Shown here one piece after another: positions 23,807 through 31,699 of a DNA stretch of 34,445 bases. The notes beneath the pieces were generated by a model. That model was given only the letters and a program-made list of their open reading frames with translations. It made no database searches and was not told the origin of the DNA. The DNA comes from UBA5216 sp043743335 (lineage in GTDB: Bacteria; Pseudomonadota; Gammaproteobacteria; Burkholderiales; SG8-41), in the NCBI GenBank assembly GCA_043743335.1, contig JAYTWR010000014.1, positions 1 to 34,445 on the forward strand, in the 5' to 3' direction. Within the stretch, counting starts at the first letter, position 1; each line of letters begins with the position of its first letter. A program made the position numbers and the translations under genes.

Positions 23807-26625
23807 GGCCAATGGCTTCGGCGGCATAGGCCGTCCATTTCGCAGTACTGGCACACCGCATCCACGCCCTGCGCGGGCAGTGTCGTGCCGTTGTGCAGGG
23901 CATCGTACAGAACGCCGAGGCGTTCGCGCGTTTCGTGCGCCAGCGCGTTAATGTCTTCGGTCAATGCAATGTCTTTGACGCCTTCGCGTTCCAGCGACAA
24001 AAACAGCGCAGCAGCAATCGGGCCGCCCCACAGCAGCGCGTAGACCGGCAGTTGCACGTCTTCACCGGCTTCGGCCACTTTGCGCTTCAAGGTTTCCTGC
24101 CGCTGGGTTTTATAATCAATCACACTCACTGCGCCATTCGCGCCGCTGTCCACGCGGTCGATGCGGCCGATCAGATTGAGCGTGCGGCCCTCTGGTGTTT
24201 CGATCTGTAATTCTCTTTTCACTTCACCGGCGCGAAAGCGCCAGCCATCGGCTTCGCGCGCGCGTTGCCAGTCTAGGTATTGCGCAATCAGTGGCTTCCA
24301 GCGCGCCAGCCACGCGCGCGCAAGATAGTTGGCAGCGATGGCGCCACGAAACGCGGCCTCGGTTGCGGTTTCCAGTGCACGCACCGCGTCATCCGCCGCG
24401 AGGTCACTCACGCACGGGTGCGCGTGATGAAACGCGGTCAGCGCCGCGTGCACCGCGCTGCCGTAGTCAGCCTTGTCGATCAGCTCCTGCACATCGTCGA
24501 GTTCCGCTAGGCCCAGCACGTAGCGCGCGTGATACTGATACGGACAGGCCATCAGCGCGTTATAACCGCTGGCAGAAATTCTGTTTAAAATCAATTGCTT
24601 AGGTGCAATTGGTGCAGGCTGCGCCGCAATGGCAGGTAACGCCGCCGGACGCGGCGGGGTGACGATGGACACCGCCGCGCGCGCCGCCAGTGTGTCGTCG
24701 TCCAGCGTTGCGCCGTAGGTCAATGCGTGTAGCGCATTCAGCCGCTCGAAGAACGGCGACAGCAAATTGGCTTCGCCATCGATTGCGCGCTGCCAAGTCA
24801 CCAGCACGTCGCAGCTGTTGACAATCAACCCGCGCAACGCGGCGTCTATCTCACGCACGGCATCGGCGCGCGTGGGCAGGCCCAGTTCGGCGCGCACGTT
24901 TTGATTGAAAAACAGCGCCGCGGTTTCGGCACCAGGCAGATGCGCGGCGTCTGCACCTGAGATGATGACCGCGTCAAACGCCCGCAGCGGCGTTGCGGCC
25001 AAAAAAGTGAATACCACCGGGCTTTCGATAGAGCGGTCACGAAAGGTCGCGGTTTCGAGTACGCGCCCCAGCCAGCGCCGCCAGTCGGCAAAAGACACCG
25101 CGAGATTGTCGTTGGCAAGTTCTTCACGCAGGCGGGCGAGCAAATCCAGAATTTGCTCGCCCGCCGCATCGGCCTGCAAGCCGCCAAAATCGCTGGATTC
25201 GCCGCACACGCCGATTTGCGTGAGACTCTCCGTCAGCAGCGCGAGCCACTGCGCGATGGGTGCGCGCCGCCGTTCCAGCAAGCGCGCCGCGCGCTGCAAA
25301 CGCAGCAACAGGTGCCGCGCTTCGGCGTCATGACGCCGCTCTGCCAACGCAATAAAGTTCTCAAAGCCCGCCACCACGCTGGCGCGGCGCACCTGTTGTT
25401 CAAAGCGCTGCACCACGGCATCGCGCGCGGCGGACTTATCGTATTTATCGTATTTATCGTAATTCTCGTACTTGTCGCGCGGCCAGTCGTGCAGCACGAA
25501 CGGCGATTTGAGCAAATCGAACAAATCGCTGTGATGGCAGCCGCCGCTTGCCACATCCAACCAGCGCGCGATCACGGTGGCGGCGCTTACCGTCGAAAGC
25601 GCCCAACCCGCCTCGTCGGCCACCAGCACGTCGGCGCGTTCAAGCAGCGCGCGCGCGCGACGCGCCACCAGCCGGTCTTGCACGACCACGCCGATACGGC
25701 GACAACCGGCGGCTACGCGCTCGCGCACGGCGGTGTCGATCATCTGCGCGTGTGCTTCGGCATGGGGTGCTGCGGCAATGCGCACGTGCGCTGCCAAGGC
25801 GCTCGTGGGGTGCGCGGCGCGCAACGCAGCAGCGCGTTGCAAGAGATTGTCACCTAGCGTGGCGGGCCATGCCGCGGCCAGAGTCTGCGACACGGCATCC
25901 GCTGTGTTCTGCTTCGGCACGATCGCGATGACCGGCGCGCGCGCGGCGTAGCGCTCAAGAAAGCCCTGCTCGGCGCGCGACAGGCCTTGCGGCGCAAGCA
26001 AGTAAAGCGGTGCTTCCGCCTCGGCGGCCAAGCGCGCCAGCCGCGCGACGTAGGCCGATTCTGCATCGAGCGCGCCGCCCGCTTGCGTGAACGCGCGCCA
26101 CAAGTCGTACACCAAGCGCGCCTCAAAATCGAGCGAGCCGCTGCCGCGTGTGCTGGCGAAGGATTGACGATAGGCGCGTCCGAGGCGCGCGCTGAATTCG
26201 GCCTGGGTCGCCGCGAGTTCTACGCATTCGCGCGTGAGTTCATCAAACAGCGCCGCGAGTTCGCCGCACACCGCCCACAAATCCTGTTCGTCAAACCAAT
26301 GTCGTTCGGCCAGCGCACGATACAACAGCATTTCACGCGCTGCGCCGCCGAGCACAGGCTGGGTCAGTACCGCCTCAGCCGCCCACGCGCGCAGGGTGGT
26401 GATGCGCGGCGCCAGCAGCACCGGCACCTGTGCTGCGTGTTGCAGCGCCCGCGCGACATCGCCTGCCGCATGCAGGTCAGGAATGGCCACCACGATAGGG
26501 CGCAAATCGGGCAGCGCCGCGTGATGCCGCGCAATGAGGGCGCGCGCGGCGTTTGCGGCGAATGCTGCCGGTGGCAGGAGGATGTGTTCAATCGCAGCGG
26601 CAGGCATATTCGTCAGGGTGCGCAT
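23803..26625 (-). CDS. AddB-like PD-(D/E)XK nuclease with Fe-S cluster
   Basis: A 940-residue partner of the AddA-like helicase-nuclease. The N-terminal half is a degenerate helicase fold with no Walker A, as in proteobacterial AddB. The C-terminal nuclease has Glu805, Asp823 (GRIDRVD), Asp837 and Lys839 (IDYKT). An iron-sulfur cluster is predicted from Cys694 (MACPYQYHARYVLG) plus C925-x2-C928-x5-C934 at the very end, the AddB pattern. The start is ATG 26625; TTG 26628 or ATG 26604 are alternatives, none with a clear Shine-Dalgarno. It overlaps the AddA-like gene by 4 nt. Residues 384-397 form a low-complexity DKY repeat not expected in the family. Confidence 0.9.
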   Translation of the reverse strand: MRTLTNMPAAAIEHILLPPAAFAANAARALIARHHAALPDLRPIVVAIPDLHAAGDVARALQHAAQVPVLLAPRITTLRAWAAEAVLTQPVLGGAAREMLLYRALAERHWFDEQDLWAVCGELAALFDELTRECVELAATQAEFSARLGRAYRQSFASTRGSGSLDFEARLVYDLWRAFTQAGGALDAESAYVARLARLAAEAEAPLYLLAPQGLSRAEQGFLERYAARAPVIAIVPKQNTADAVSQTLAAAWPATLGDNLLQRAAALRAAHPTSALAAHVRIAAAPHAEAHAQMIDTAVRERVAAGCRRIGVVVQDRLVARRARALLERADVLVADEAGWALSTVSAATVIARWLDVASGGCHHSDLFDLLKSPFVLHDWPRDKYENYDKYDKYDKSAARDAVVQRFEQQVRRASVVAGFENFIALAERRHDAEARHLLLRLQRAARLLERRRAPIAQWLALLTESLTQIGVCGESSDFGGLQADAAGEQILDLLARLREELANDNLAVSFADWRRWLGRVLETATFRDRSIESPVVFTFLAATPLRAFDAVIISGADAAHLPGAETAALFFNQNVRAELGLPTRADAVREIDAALRGLIVNSCDVLVTWQRAIDGEANLLSPFFERLNALHALTYGATLDDDTLAARAAVSIVTPPRPAALPAIAAQPAPIAPKQLILNRISASGYNALMACPYQYHARYVLGLAELDDVQELIDKADYGSAVHAALTAFHHAHPCVSDLAADDAVRALETATEAAFRGAIAANYLARAWLARWKPLIAQYLDWQRAREADGWRFRAGEVKRELQIETPEGRTLNLIGRIDRVDSGANGAVSVIDYKTQRQETLKRKVAEAGEDVQLPVYALLWGGPIAAALFLSLEREGVKDIALTEDINALAHETRERLGVLYDALHNGTTLPAQGVDAVCQYCEMDGLCRRSHWP
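25436..25471 (-). repeat. 9-bp tandem repeat within the AddB-like gene
   Basis: Four imperfect copies of TTATCGTAT (25436-25444, 25445-25453, 25454-25462, 25463-25471) keep the frame and encode DKYENYDKYDKYDK on the minus strand. The AT-rich repeat stands out from the GC-rich gene and is a likely slippage hotspot. Confidence 0.8.
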
Positions 26626-26742
26626 CAATGCGCAGCCGCTGCGATGTTACCTTGCCGACGCGTTGCCTGCCGTTACCGGGAATGTCAGGCGTGCCAATCG
26701 CGCCAATCGCCGATGCGATCTGCGCGCAGATTGGGCTACGGC

Positions 26743-27900
26743 TTAGCGACCGAAGATGCCACGCAAAATGTTGATGCCGTCTTTGACCGGATCGGGCGCG
26801 GTCGGCGCAGTCGGTTGTTGCGCCGACTGATCAGCCGCAGGCGCTCGGGCCGGTTCAGCACGCTGTGGACGCCGGTTGTCGCGCTCAGCCGTGCCCAACA
26901 ACGAGTAAGCTGTTGATTTAAAACGAACTTTTGCATACCACTCGGGGTCTTTCGGGCGTGGCGGAAAGCCGAAATTCGCCTCCGGCCCGTAGGCAATAAA
27001 ACTCAACATGGGACTGTTGGATTTTTTGATGACCTCCGCCGGCACGGTGCAATCGCTAGTCTGAGGCGACATCACCACTTTTTCGCGCACCAGGCGGGCA
27101 ACGTCGCCGGGCGCGATGTAGTCGAGCAATTCCATGGCCCAAGTTTGCACGTCGCTGGAACTCCACACCACGGTGTCGTTGTTTTCCGAGCCGAACACCA
27201 TGGCCGAATAGCCGGTGGCGGTGGGCACCGCATTCCAGCGCACATTCGCGCCCCCTGCGGGTAAGCTCGATGTCGTCAACGACACGCGCTCCATAAAATC
27301 TTGCCCTTGTCCCAGCGTGAAACGAATGTCCGGCGTGTAGTTGCCGCGAATGGTGTGTTCGCCCACCAGCGAAGCGTTGTCCGGCACCGCCTTGGCCTGA
27401 TTTTGGTCGAGCGTATTAGGCCAATAACCGGTGGTGCGACCGCCCGGCGCAATGCCGGAATTGACGCGTGCCGTAAAGCCGGGCGGCAATTTGCCTTGGG
27501 CAAGGCTCGCCAGATCAACCACCAGCGGCTGGCCCGCACGCGTGGCTTCGCCGCAGCCCCAGTAGATAAACCAGCGCCCTTTGGGTAACGGTTCCTCGCG
27601 CTCACGGTACTCGGTGCGCGAGCCTTGCGGCGTCTGCAACGGCAGCGTCGGCCCCATATTCATACCTGCAGGAATGTCATGGCTGGCCCGCGGCCCGTCC
27701 GCGCTGCGTTGCGAACCGAGATCGAGGCGTATGCTGCGGCCACCTTGACCCTGTAGGCCCATCAACCCCGCCGGCATGCCGGGCATGCTCATGGGCGCGT
27801 TGGTATCCACGCTCATCCAGTACTGCGCTATCGGCGGCTTTTGCTGCGCGACCGCCACCGCCGAAAGCGTTAACAAAGAAATGGCTACAACGGCTCTCAT
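26743..27900 (-). CDS. Exported protein of unknown function
   Basis: A 385-residue protein starting with a clear signal peptide (AVVAISLLTLSAVAVAQ), followed by PPIAQYWMSVDTN and a Met/Gly/Pro-rich stretch (APMSMPGMPAGLMGLQGQGG). The middle has strand-rich segments (EPLPKGRWFIYWGCGEATRA, then WPNTLDQNQAKAVPDN). The tail is Ala/Pro/Gln-rich before the terminal ILRGIFGR. I do not recognise a named domain. ATG 27900 was chosen because the signal peptide begins there; the frame runs 27 codons further into the fdxA spacer. It lies between fdxA and the AddB-like gene on the same strand and may be co-transcribed. Likely periplasmic or outer-membrane associated. Confidence 0.75.
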   Translation of the reverse strand: MRAVVAISLLTLSAVAVAQQKPPIAQYWMSVDTNAPMSMPGMPAGLMGLQGQGGRSIRLDLGSQRSADGPRASHDIPAGMNMGPTLPLQTPQGSRTEYREREEPLPKGRWFIYWGCGEATRAGQPLVVDLASLAQGKLPPGFTARVNSGIAPGGRTTGYWPNTLDQNQAKAVPDNASLVGEHTIRGNYTPDIRFTLGQGQDFMERVSLTTSSLPAGGANVRWNAVPTATGYSAMVFGSENNDTVVWSSSDVQTWAMELLDYIAPGDVARLVREKVVMSPQTSDCTVPAEVIKKSNSPMLSFIAYGPEANFGFPPRPKDPEWYAKVRFKSTAYSLLGTAERDNRRPQRAEPARAPAADQSAQQPTAPTAPDPVKDGINILRGIFGR

Positions 27901-27938
27901 CAGATGTCTCTTTAGAAAAATGCAGCTTGCAACGCGGC

Positions 27939-28262
27939 TTACTTTTCGATCAAATGCTTTTTCGCTTTGGATTTGGCCCACTCGTCGGCATCCGCCGGTG
28001 CGGCTTTTTTCTCAATAATCGACGGCCACACCTTGGCCAATTCGGCGTTCATTGGGGTGAATTCTTTCTGGTCGTCCGGCACATCGTCTTCGGCGAAAAT
28101 GGCTTCCACCGGGCATTCGGCGACGCACACCGTGCAGTCGATACACTCGTCTGGGTCGATCACCAGCATGTTGGGGCCTTCGCGGAAGCAATCCACGGGG
28201 CATACGTCAACGCAGTCGGTATACTTGCACTTGACGCAGGTTTCGGTCACTACATAAGTCAT
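27939..28262 (-). CDS. fdxA: Seven-iron ferredoxin FdxA (3Fe-4S / 4Fe-4S)
   Basis: A 107-residue electron carrier. The cysteine spacing matches Azotobacter ferredoxin I type proteins: Cys9, Cys17 and Cys50 for the 3Fe-4S cluster, and Cys21, Cys40, Cys43 and Cys46 for the 4Fe-4S cluster, with two further cysteines (12 and 25) at the family positions. The acidic C-terminal extension (about 55-107) is typical. GAGGA lies 5 nt before ATG 28262. It is divergent from the trxA leader, and a threefold 10-bp repeat lies between them. Confidence 0.95.
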   Translation of the reverse strand: MTYVVTETCVKCKYTDCVDVCPVDCFREGPNMLVIDPDECIDCTVCVAECPVEAIFAEDDVPDDQKEFTPMNAELAKVWPSIIEKKAAPADADEWAKSKAKKHLIEK

Positions 28263-28305
28263 GGGAGTCCTCGCCGCAGGGCGAAATTTGAAACAAATTC
28301 AAAAA

Positions 28306-28335
28306 AAATGGAACGAAATGGAACGAAATGGAACG
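28306..28335 (+). repeat. Threefold 10-bp tandem repeat between fdxA and trxA
   Basis: AAATGGAACG occurs three times in tandem (28306-28315, 28316-28325, 28326-28335), one helical turn apart, about 45-75 nt upstream of the fdxA start and just upstream of the proposed trxA promoter. The 10-bp phase would place identical sites on one DNA face, as in repeated operators. No regulator is recognised. Confidence 0.6.
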
Positions 28336-28370
28336 AATCGGGGATAAAAGCAGATAAAAACGCTGCGATC

Positions 28371-28398
28371 TTGAAATCGCAAAAAGTGCCTATATTTT
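28371..28398 (+). promoter_or_regulatory. Putative sigma-70 promoter ahead of the trxA leader
   Basis: TTGAAA (28371-28376) and TATTTT (28393-28398) are separated by 16 bp in an AT-rich island. Transcription would start near 28405, about 220 nt before the trxA start codon. Predicted from sequence only. Confidence 0.5.
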
Positions 28399-28404
28399 AA
28401 CAGA

Positions 28405-28598
28405 AACAAGCGCTTACGGCGCTGCAACAGGGCTGGCCGGCACCTCGTTTCGGCTCTCGCGGCCATACCGGTTGCCGCTTTGCTTTCCAAAGCGGGCAAA
28501 TTTGGTTAGCATGGTTTCAACGTTGCGTCGGGCGAGTTTTGCTGACACCTTAATCGCCTTCTCCGGCCACCAACACAAATTCGGGTGGCGCTTTTTTT
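28405..28598 (+). ncRNA. Candidate structured leader or small RNA upstream of trxA
   Basis: Between the predicted promoter and an intrinsic terminator lie about 195 nt with no gene and three evident hairpins. The first pairs AGCGC (28409-28413) with GCGCT (28419-28423). The second is strong: it pairs 28472-28482 with 28488-28499, 12 pairs counting one bulge, around a CTTTC loop. The third is the terminator at 28566-28598. Since the terminator sits 26 nt before the trxA start, this is either a trxA attenuator or a stand-alone small RNA. I cannot match it to a known RNA family. Confidence 0.4.
28566..28598 (+). terminator. Intrinsic terminator just upstream of trxA
   Basis: GCCACC (28566-28571) pairs with GGTGGC (28584-28589) around a 12-nt loop, followed within two bases by seven T (28592-28598). 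No plus-strand coding gene lies upstream for more than 12 kb, so it must end a non-coding transcript or regulate read-through into trxA. Confidence 0.75.
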
Positions 28599-28623
28599 AC
28601 TTTCATCAAGAGGTTTTACAAAA

Positions 28624-28950
28624 ATGAGCGAACATATTCAGCACGTTAAAGACGATACCTTCGAAACGGATGTGCTTAAATCCAGTACGCCAGTGTTGCT
28701 GGATTACTGGGCGGAATGGTGCGGCCCTTGCAAAATGATCGCGCCTATCCTTGATGAGGCCGCCAAAGATTACGCCGGCAAACTCAAAGTCGCCAAAATC
28801 AATATTGACGACAACCAAGCCACACCCAGCAAATTTGGCGTGCGCGGCATTCCCACGTTGATGATTTTCAAGAACGGCGAAGTCGCAGCGACCAAAGTCG
28901 GCGCGTTGTCCAAATCGCAACTCAAAGCATTCATCGACAGCAACATCTAA
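28624..28950 (+). CDS. trxA: Thioredoxin
   Basis: A 108-residue cytosolic thioredoxin that reduces protein disulfides, including those of peroxiredoxins and ribonucleotide reductase. The active site WCGPC is at residues 32-36, and the cis-proline follows in RGIPTLM near residue 76. Length and fold are standard. ATG 28624 is used; a 13-codon upstream extension starts inside the terminator hairpin and is not family sequence. It is followed by rho, the same order as in E. coli. Expression may depend on read-through of the terminator at 28566-28598. Confidence 0.97.
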   Translation: MSEHIQHVKDDTFETDVLKSSTPVLLDYWAEWCGPCKMIAPILDEAAKDYAGKLKVAKINIDDNQATPSKFGVRGIPTLMIFKNGEVAATKVGALSKSQLKAFIDSNI

Positions 28951-28957
28951 CGCCGGT

Positions 28958-28984
28958 TTGACAGCCTCGGCTGATCGCTATACT
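28958..28984 (+). promoter_or_regulatory. Putative rho promoter
   Basis: TTGACA (28958-28963) and TATACT (28979-28984) are near-consensus sigma-70 boxes, with a short 15-bp spacer. They lie 8 nt after the trxA stop and would give rho an mRNA leader of roughly 235 nt. Confidence 0.65.
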
Positions 28985-29086
28985 CTATCCCACAGCGTCT
29001 GAACCGCGCGTTGCAGTAACGTTTAATTTAAACTACGCACCAAACTCAGCTTCACGTCCCCAGCGGTTCATGCGCGGGCGAGGATT

Positions 29087-29140
29087 CCTTCCCGCCCCTG
29101 CCTCCCAGCCCTCTTGCTTTGCCTGATCTTGACCTGATCC
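29087..29140 (+). promoter_or_regulatory. C-rich, G-poor rut-like leader segment of rho
   Basis: The rho leader contains an unusually C- and T-rich, G-poor run (CCTTCCCGCCCCTGCCTCCC and onward). Rho loads on such unstructured C-rich RNA, and rho is autoregulated by leader termination in E. coli. A rut site for autoregulation is inferred from composition and position. Confidence 0.45.
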
Positions 29141-29228
29141 CTAGTCTGAATTTTCTGCATGCCTCAGGTTTTCCGTTGTTTTCGCGCAGCATCCTTTTTG
29201 TAGCAATCACTGGCCGTACCCAAAATCC

Positions 29229-30488
29229 ATGCACTTATCTGATCTGAAGAATCTCCCCATCGGCGAACTGGTTGAGATGGCCGTCACCAATGAGGTCGAA
29301 GGGGCAAATCGCCTTAGAAAACAAGAGCTTATATTCGCCTTGCTGAAAAATCAGGCGAAAAAAGGTGAGTCTATTTCCGGCGGCGGCACGGTCGAAGTGC
29401 TGCCCGACGGCTTCGGCTTTCTGCGCTCGCCCGATACGTCGTATCTCGCCGGCACGGACGACATTTACGTCTCGCCATCGCAAATTCGCCGCTTCAATCT
29501 GCACACCGGCGACACCATCGACGGTGAAATCCGCACGCCCAAAGACGGCGAGCGCTACTTCGCGCTGGTCAAGGTAGACAACGTCAACGGCGAGCCGCCA
29601 GACGCTGGCAAGCACAAAATCCTATTCGAAAACTTAACGCCGTATCACCCCACCGAGCACTTAAAACTCGAACGCGAAATCAAGGCCGAAGAAAATATCA
29701 CTGGCCGCATTATCGACATCATCGCCCCCATCGGCAAAGGCCAGCGCGGCCTGATCGTATCGCCGCCCAAAGCCGGCAAAACCGTGTTGATGCAGCACAT
29801 CGCCCACGCGATCACCGCGAATCACCCCGAAGTCGTGCTGATCGTGCTGCTGATCGACGAGCGGCCCGAAGAAGTTACCGAGATGCAGCGTTCCGTCAAA
29901 GGCGAAGTGCTGTCTTCAACCTTCGACGAGCCCGCCTCGCGCCACGTGCAAGTCGCCGAAATGGTGATCGAAAAAGCCAAGCGCCTGGTCGAACACAAAA
30001 AAGACGTGGTGATTCTGCTCGACTCCATCACCCGCCTCGCGCGCGCCTACAACACCGTGGTACCTGCGTCAGGCAAAGTGCTGACCGGCGGTGTGGACGC
30101 CAACGCGCTGCAACGGCCGAAACGCTTTTTCGGCGCCGCGCGTAATGTCGAAGAAGGCGGCTCGCTCACCATATTAGCCACCGCGCTGATCGACACCGGC
30201 AGCCGCATGGACGACGTGATTTACGAAGAATTCAAAGGCACCGGCAACATGGAAATTCATCTTGACCGGCGCATGTACGAAAAACGCATCTTCCCCGCCA
30301 TCAACGTCAACCGCTCCGGCACGCGTCGCGAAGAATTGCTGCTGCCCAAAGACAACCTGCAAAAAATCTGGGTGCTGCGCAAACTGCTCTACCCGATGGA
30401 TGAACTCGAAGCCACGGAATTCCTGCTCGACAAAGTGCGCGCCACCAAGACCAACACCGAGTTTTTTGATTCCATGCGGCGGGGTTAA
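29229..30488 (+). CDS. rho: Transcription termination factor Rho
   Basis: A 419-residue hexameric RNA-dependent ATPase that ends transcription at rut sites. The N-terminal helical domain (MHLSDLKNLPIGELVEMA) is followed by the RNA-binding cold-shock fold with DGFGFLRS near residue 60. The ATPase core has the P-loop PPKAGKT, the Walker B segment VVILLDSITRLARAYN, and LIDTGSRMDDVIYEEFKGTG toward the C-terminus. Length is normal, with no insertion domain. ATG 29229 was chosen by homology of the N-terminus; no strong Shine-Dalgarno precedes it. It has its own likely promoter and a C-rich leader downstream of trxA. Confidence 0.98.
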   Translation: MHLSDLKNLPIGELVEMAVTNEVEGANRLRKQELIFALLKNQAKKGESISGGGTVEVLPDGFGFLRSPDTSYLAGTDDIYVSPSQIRRFNLHTGDTIDGEIRTPKDGERYFALVKVDNVNGEPPDAGKHKILFENLTPYHPTEHLKLEREIKAEENITGRIIDIIAPIGKGQRGLIVSPPKAGKTVLMQHIAHAITANHPEVVLIVLLIDERPEEVTEMQRSVKGEVLSSTFDEPASRHVQVAEMVIEKAKRLVEHKKDVVILLDSITRLARAYNTVVPASGKVLTGGVDANALQRPKRFFGAARNVEEGGSLTILATALIDTGSRMDDVIYEEFKGTGNMEIHLDRRMYEKRIFPAINVNRSGTRREELLLPKDNLQKIWVLRKLLYPMDELEATEFLLDKVRATKTNTEFFDSMRRG

Positions 30489-30514
30489 AGCCGCGTGCGG
30501 TGCCTTTAAAATAG

Positions 30515-30544
30515 TCACATAAAATCAATTAGTTATGTGATTTT
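30515..30544. terminator. AT-rich inverted repeat between rho and Ldh-family gene (border motif copy 5)
   Basis: TCACATAA (30515-30522) and TTATGTGA (30533-30540) form a perfect 8-bp inverted repeat with a 10-nt loop, followed by TTTT. It sits between two convergent genes and could terminate both. Its loop carries core AATCAATTAGTTA (30523-30535), the same motif as the other border copies, and it overlaps the stop codon of the minus-strand gene. The stem is AT-rich, so termination would be weak. Confidence 0.5.
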
Positions 30545-31596
30545 CTAGGCTGTTGCGCCAAATGCGCAACCCCCAGCTTCGCCGCCAGCGCCGCCAAATC
30601 GGTGGCCACAGCCGCAGACAAAGGAATGCCTTCCCGCGTGCGCTTCGCGCACACCCGGTCGCCGCGCTCGCCCGGCATCAAAATTTCGCCAGCCGCCGGA
30701 TCCACCGGCAAACGTTTGAGGTCAGCGATCAAGCGTTGCGCTTCGCTGCGAAAACGCTCAAGGTGGGTAAACCGCGCGATATCAATCGCTATCACCAGCC
30801 CATTCATGCGTTGCAGTTTGCCCGGCGCAGTGCCTTCGAGGCTTTCTGCGAGTAGCGGGTTGGCCACCATCAGGCTGGTAATGAATTCAACCATCAATGC
30901 CAAGCCCGAACCCTTCGGGCCACCCAACGGCAGCGGTATCGCAGCGGCCGCCGGGTCAGTGGTTGGGTTGCCCGCACGGTCCAACGCCAAGCCGGACTGC
31001 AGCGATTCACCCGTGCGGCGCGCCTGCGCGAGCCGCCCCATCGACACCAGCCCCGGACTCATGTCGAACACAATGGCGTTGCTAGCACCGCCGGGCACGC
31101 CGATGGCAATTGGCGCGGTTGACACGCCTGCCGCGCGTGCGCCGTGATACGCCATCAACGCGGACGACGCTGACATCGCGATGCCCACCAAACCCTGCTC
31201 CGCCGCTAGCCGCGCGTAGTAGCCCAGCGCACCGGTGTGCGTGGTGGCACGCACGAAGGCCATGCCCACTGCGATGTTGCGTGCCCGCTTCATGGCTTCA
31301 TTCATCGCGTGCGTCATGGCCACTGGCCCGGCGGCGCGATCGGCTTCGATCACAATCGCCGCCGGTGTATCCGTGGTGATGCGCAGCGTCGGGCGCGGGT
31401 TCAAATCGCCGCGATCAAACCAGCCGAGATACGCCGCCGCACGCGACACCCCATGCGTATCCACGCCACGCAGATTCGCCCACACCAGCACCTCGGCGAC
31501 TGTGGTGGCATCGGGCGCAGGCATGCCCTTCGCCACAAACAGTTCGCGGATAAAGCGCCGCAGTTCATCGGCGCCGACAACCAAACGTTCTGCCAT
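30529..31596 (-). CDS. Ldh-family (malate/L-lactate/ureidoglycolate dehydrogenase type) oxidoreductase
   Basis: A 355-residue NAD(P)-dependent 2-hydroxyacid dehydrogenase of the LDH2/MDG2 family, unrelated in fold to classical lactate dehydrogenase. Family marks are GVDTHGVSRAAAYL, with the catalytic His at about 48, then ATTHTGALGYYARLAAEQG, SNAIVFDMSP, and PLPLGGPKGSGLALMVEFI. The ATG at 31596 has GGAG 6 nt upstream; a TTG at 31608 lies before that site. It lies downstream of the M81 peptidase on the same strand with about 100 nt between. The substrate could be a sulfo- or hydroxy-acid, malate or ureidoglycolate. Confidence 0.88.
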   Translation of the reverse strand: MAERLVVGADELRRFIRELFVAKGMPAPDATTVAEVLVWANLRGVDTHGVSRAAAYLGWFDRGDLNPRPTLRITTDTPAAIVIEADRAAGPVAMTHAMNEAMKRARNIAVGMAFVRATTHTGALGYYARLAAEQGLVGIAMSASSALMAYHGARAAGVSTAPIAIGVPGGASNAIVFDMSPGLVSMGRLAQARRTGESLQSGLALDRAGNPTTDPAAAAIPLPLGGPKGSGLALMVEFITSLMVANPLLAESLEGTAPGKLQRMNGLVIAIDIARFTHLERFRSEAQRLIADLKRLPVDPAAGEILMPGERGDRVCAKRTREGIPLSAAVATDLAALAAKLGVAHLAQQPRKSHN

Positions 31597-31699
31597 CGTG
31601 AGCTCCAAACGGTATGCTGAAATGAGGTCGATAAGTCATTGAAAAAGAATAATTATTCTACACTTTCGGCACGCCAAAAACCGCACCCGCCACGCAGAC

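Noticed and set aside
24589..24601. Border motif copy inside the AddB-like gene
   Set aside because: It matches the core and flank well, but it encodes a plausible family segment (KQLILNRIS) and is probably coding constraint plus chance; not counted among the intergenic copies.
20400..26700. Long open frames on the plus strand opposite the AddAB-like genes
   Set aside because: High GC with strong codon bias leaves shadow frames; they show no family sequence, while the minus strand has every helicase and nuclease motif.
26905..26917. Minus-strand copy of the border motif in the exported-protein gene
   Set aside because: It matches the core, but it lies in frame as KSTAYS-coding sequence; no independent sign that it is a site.
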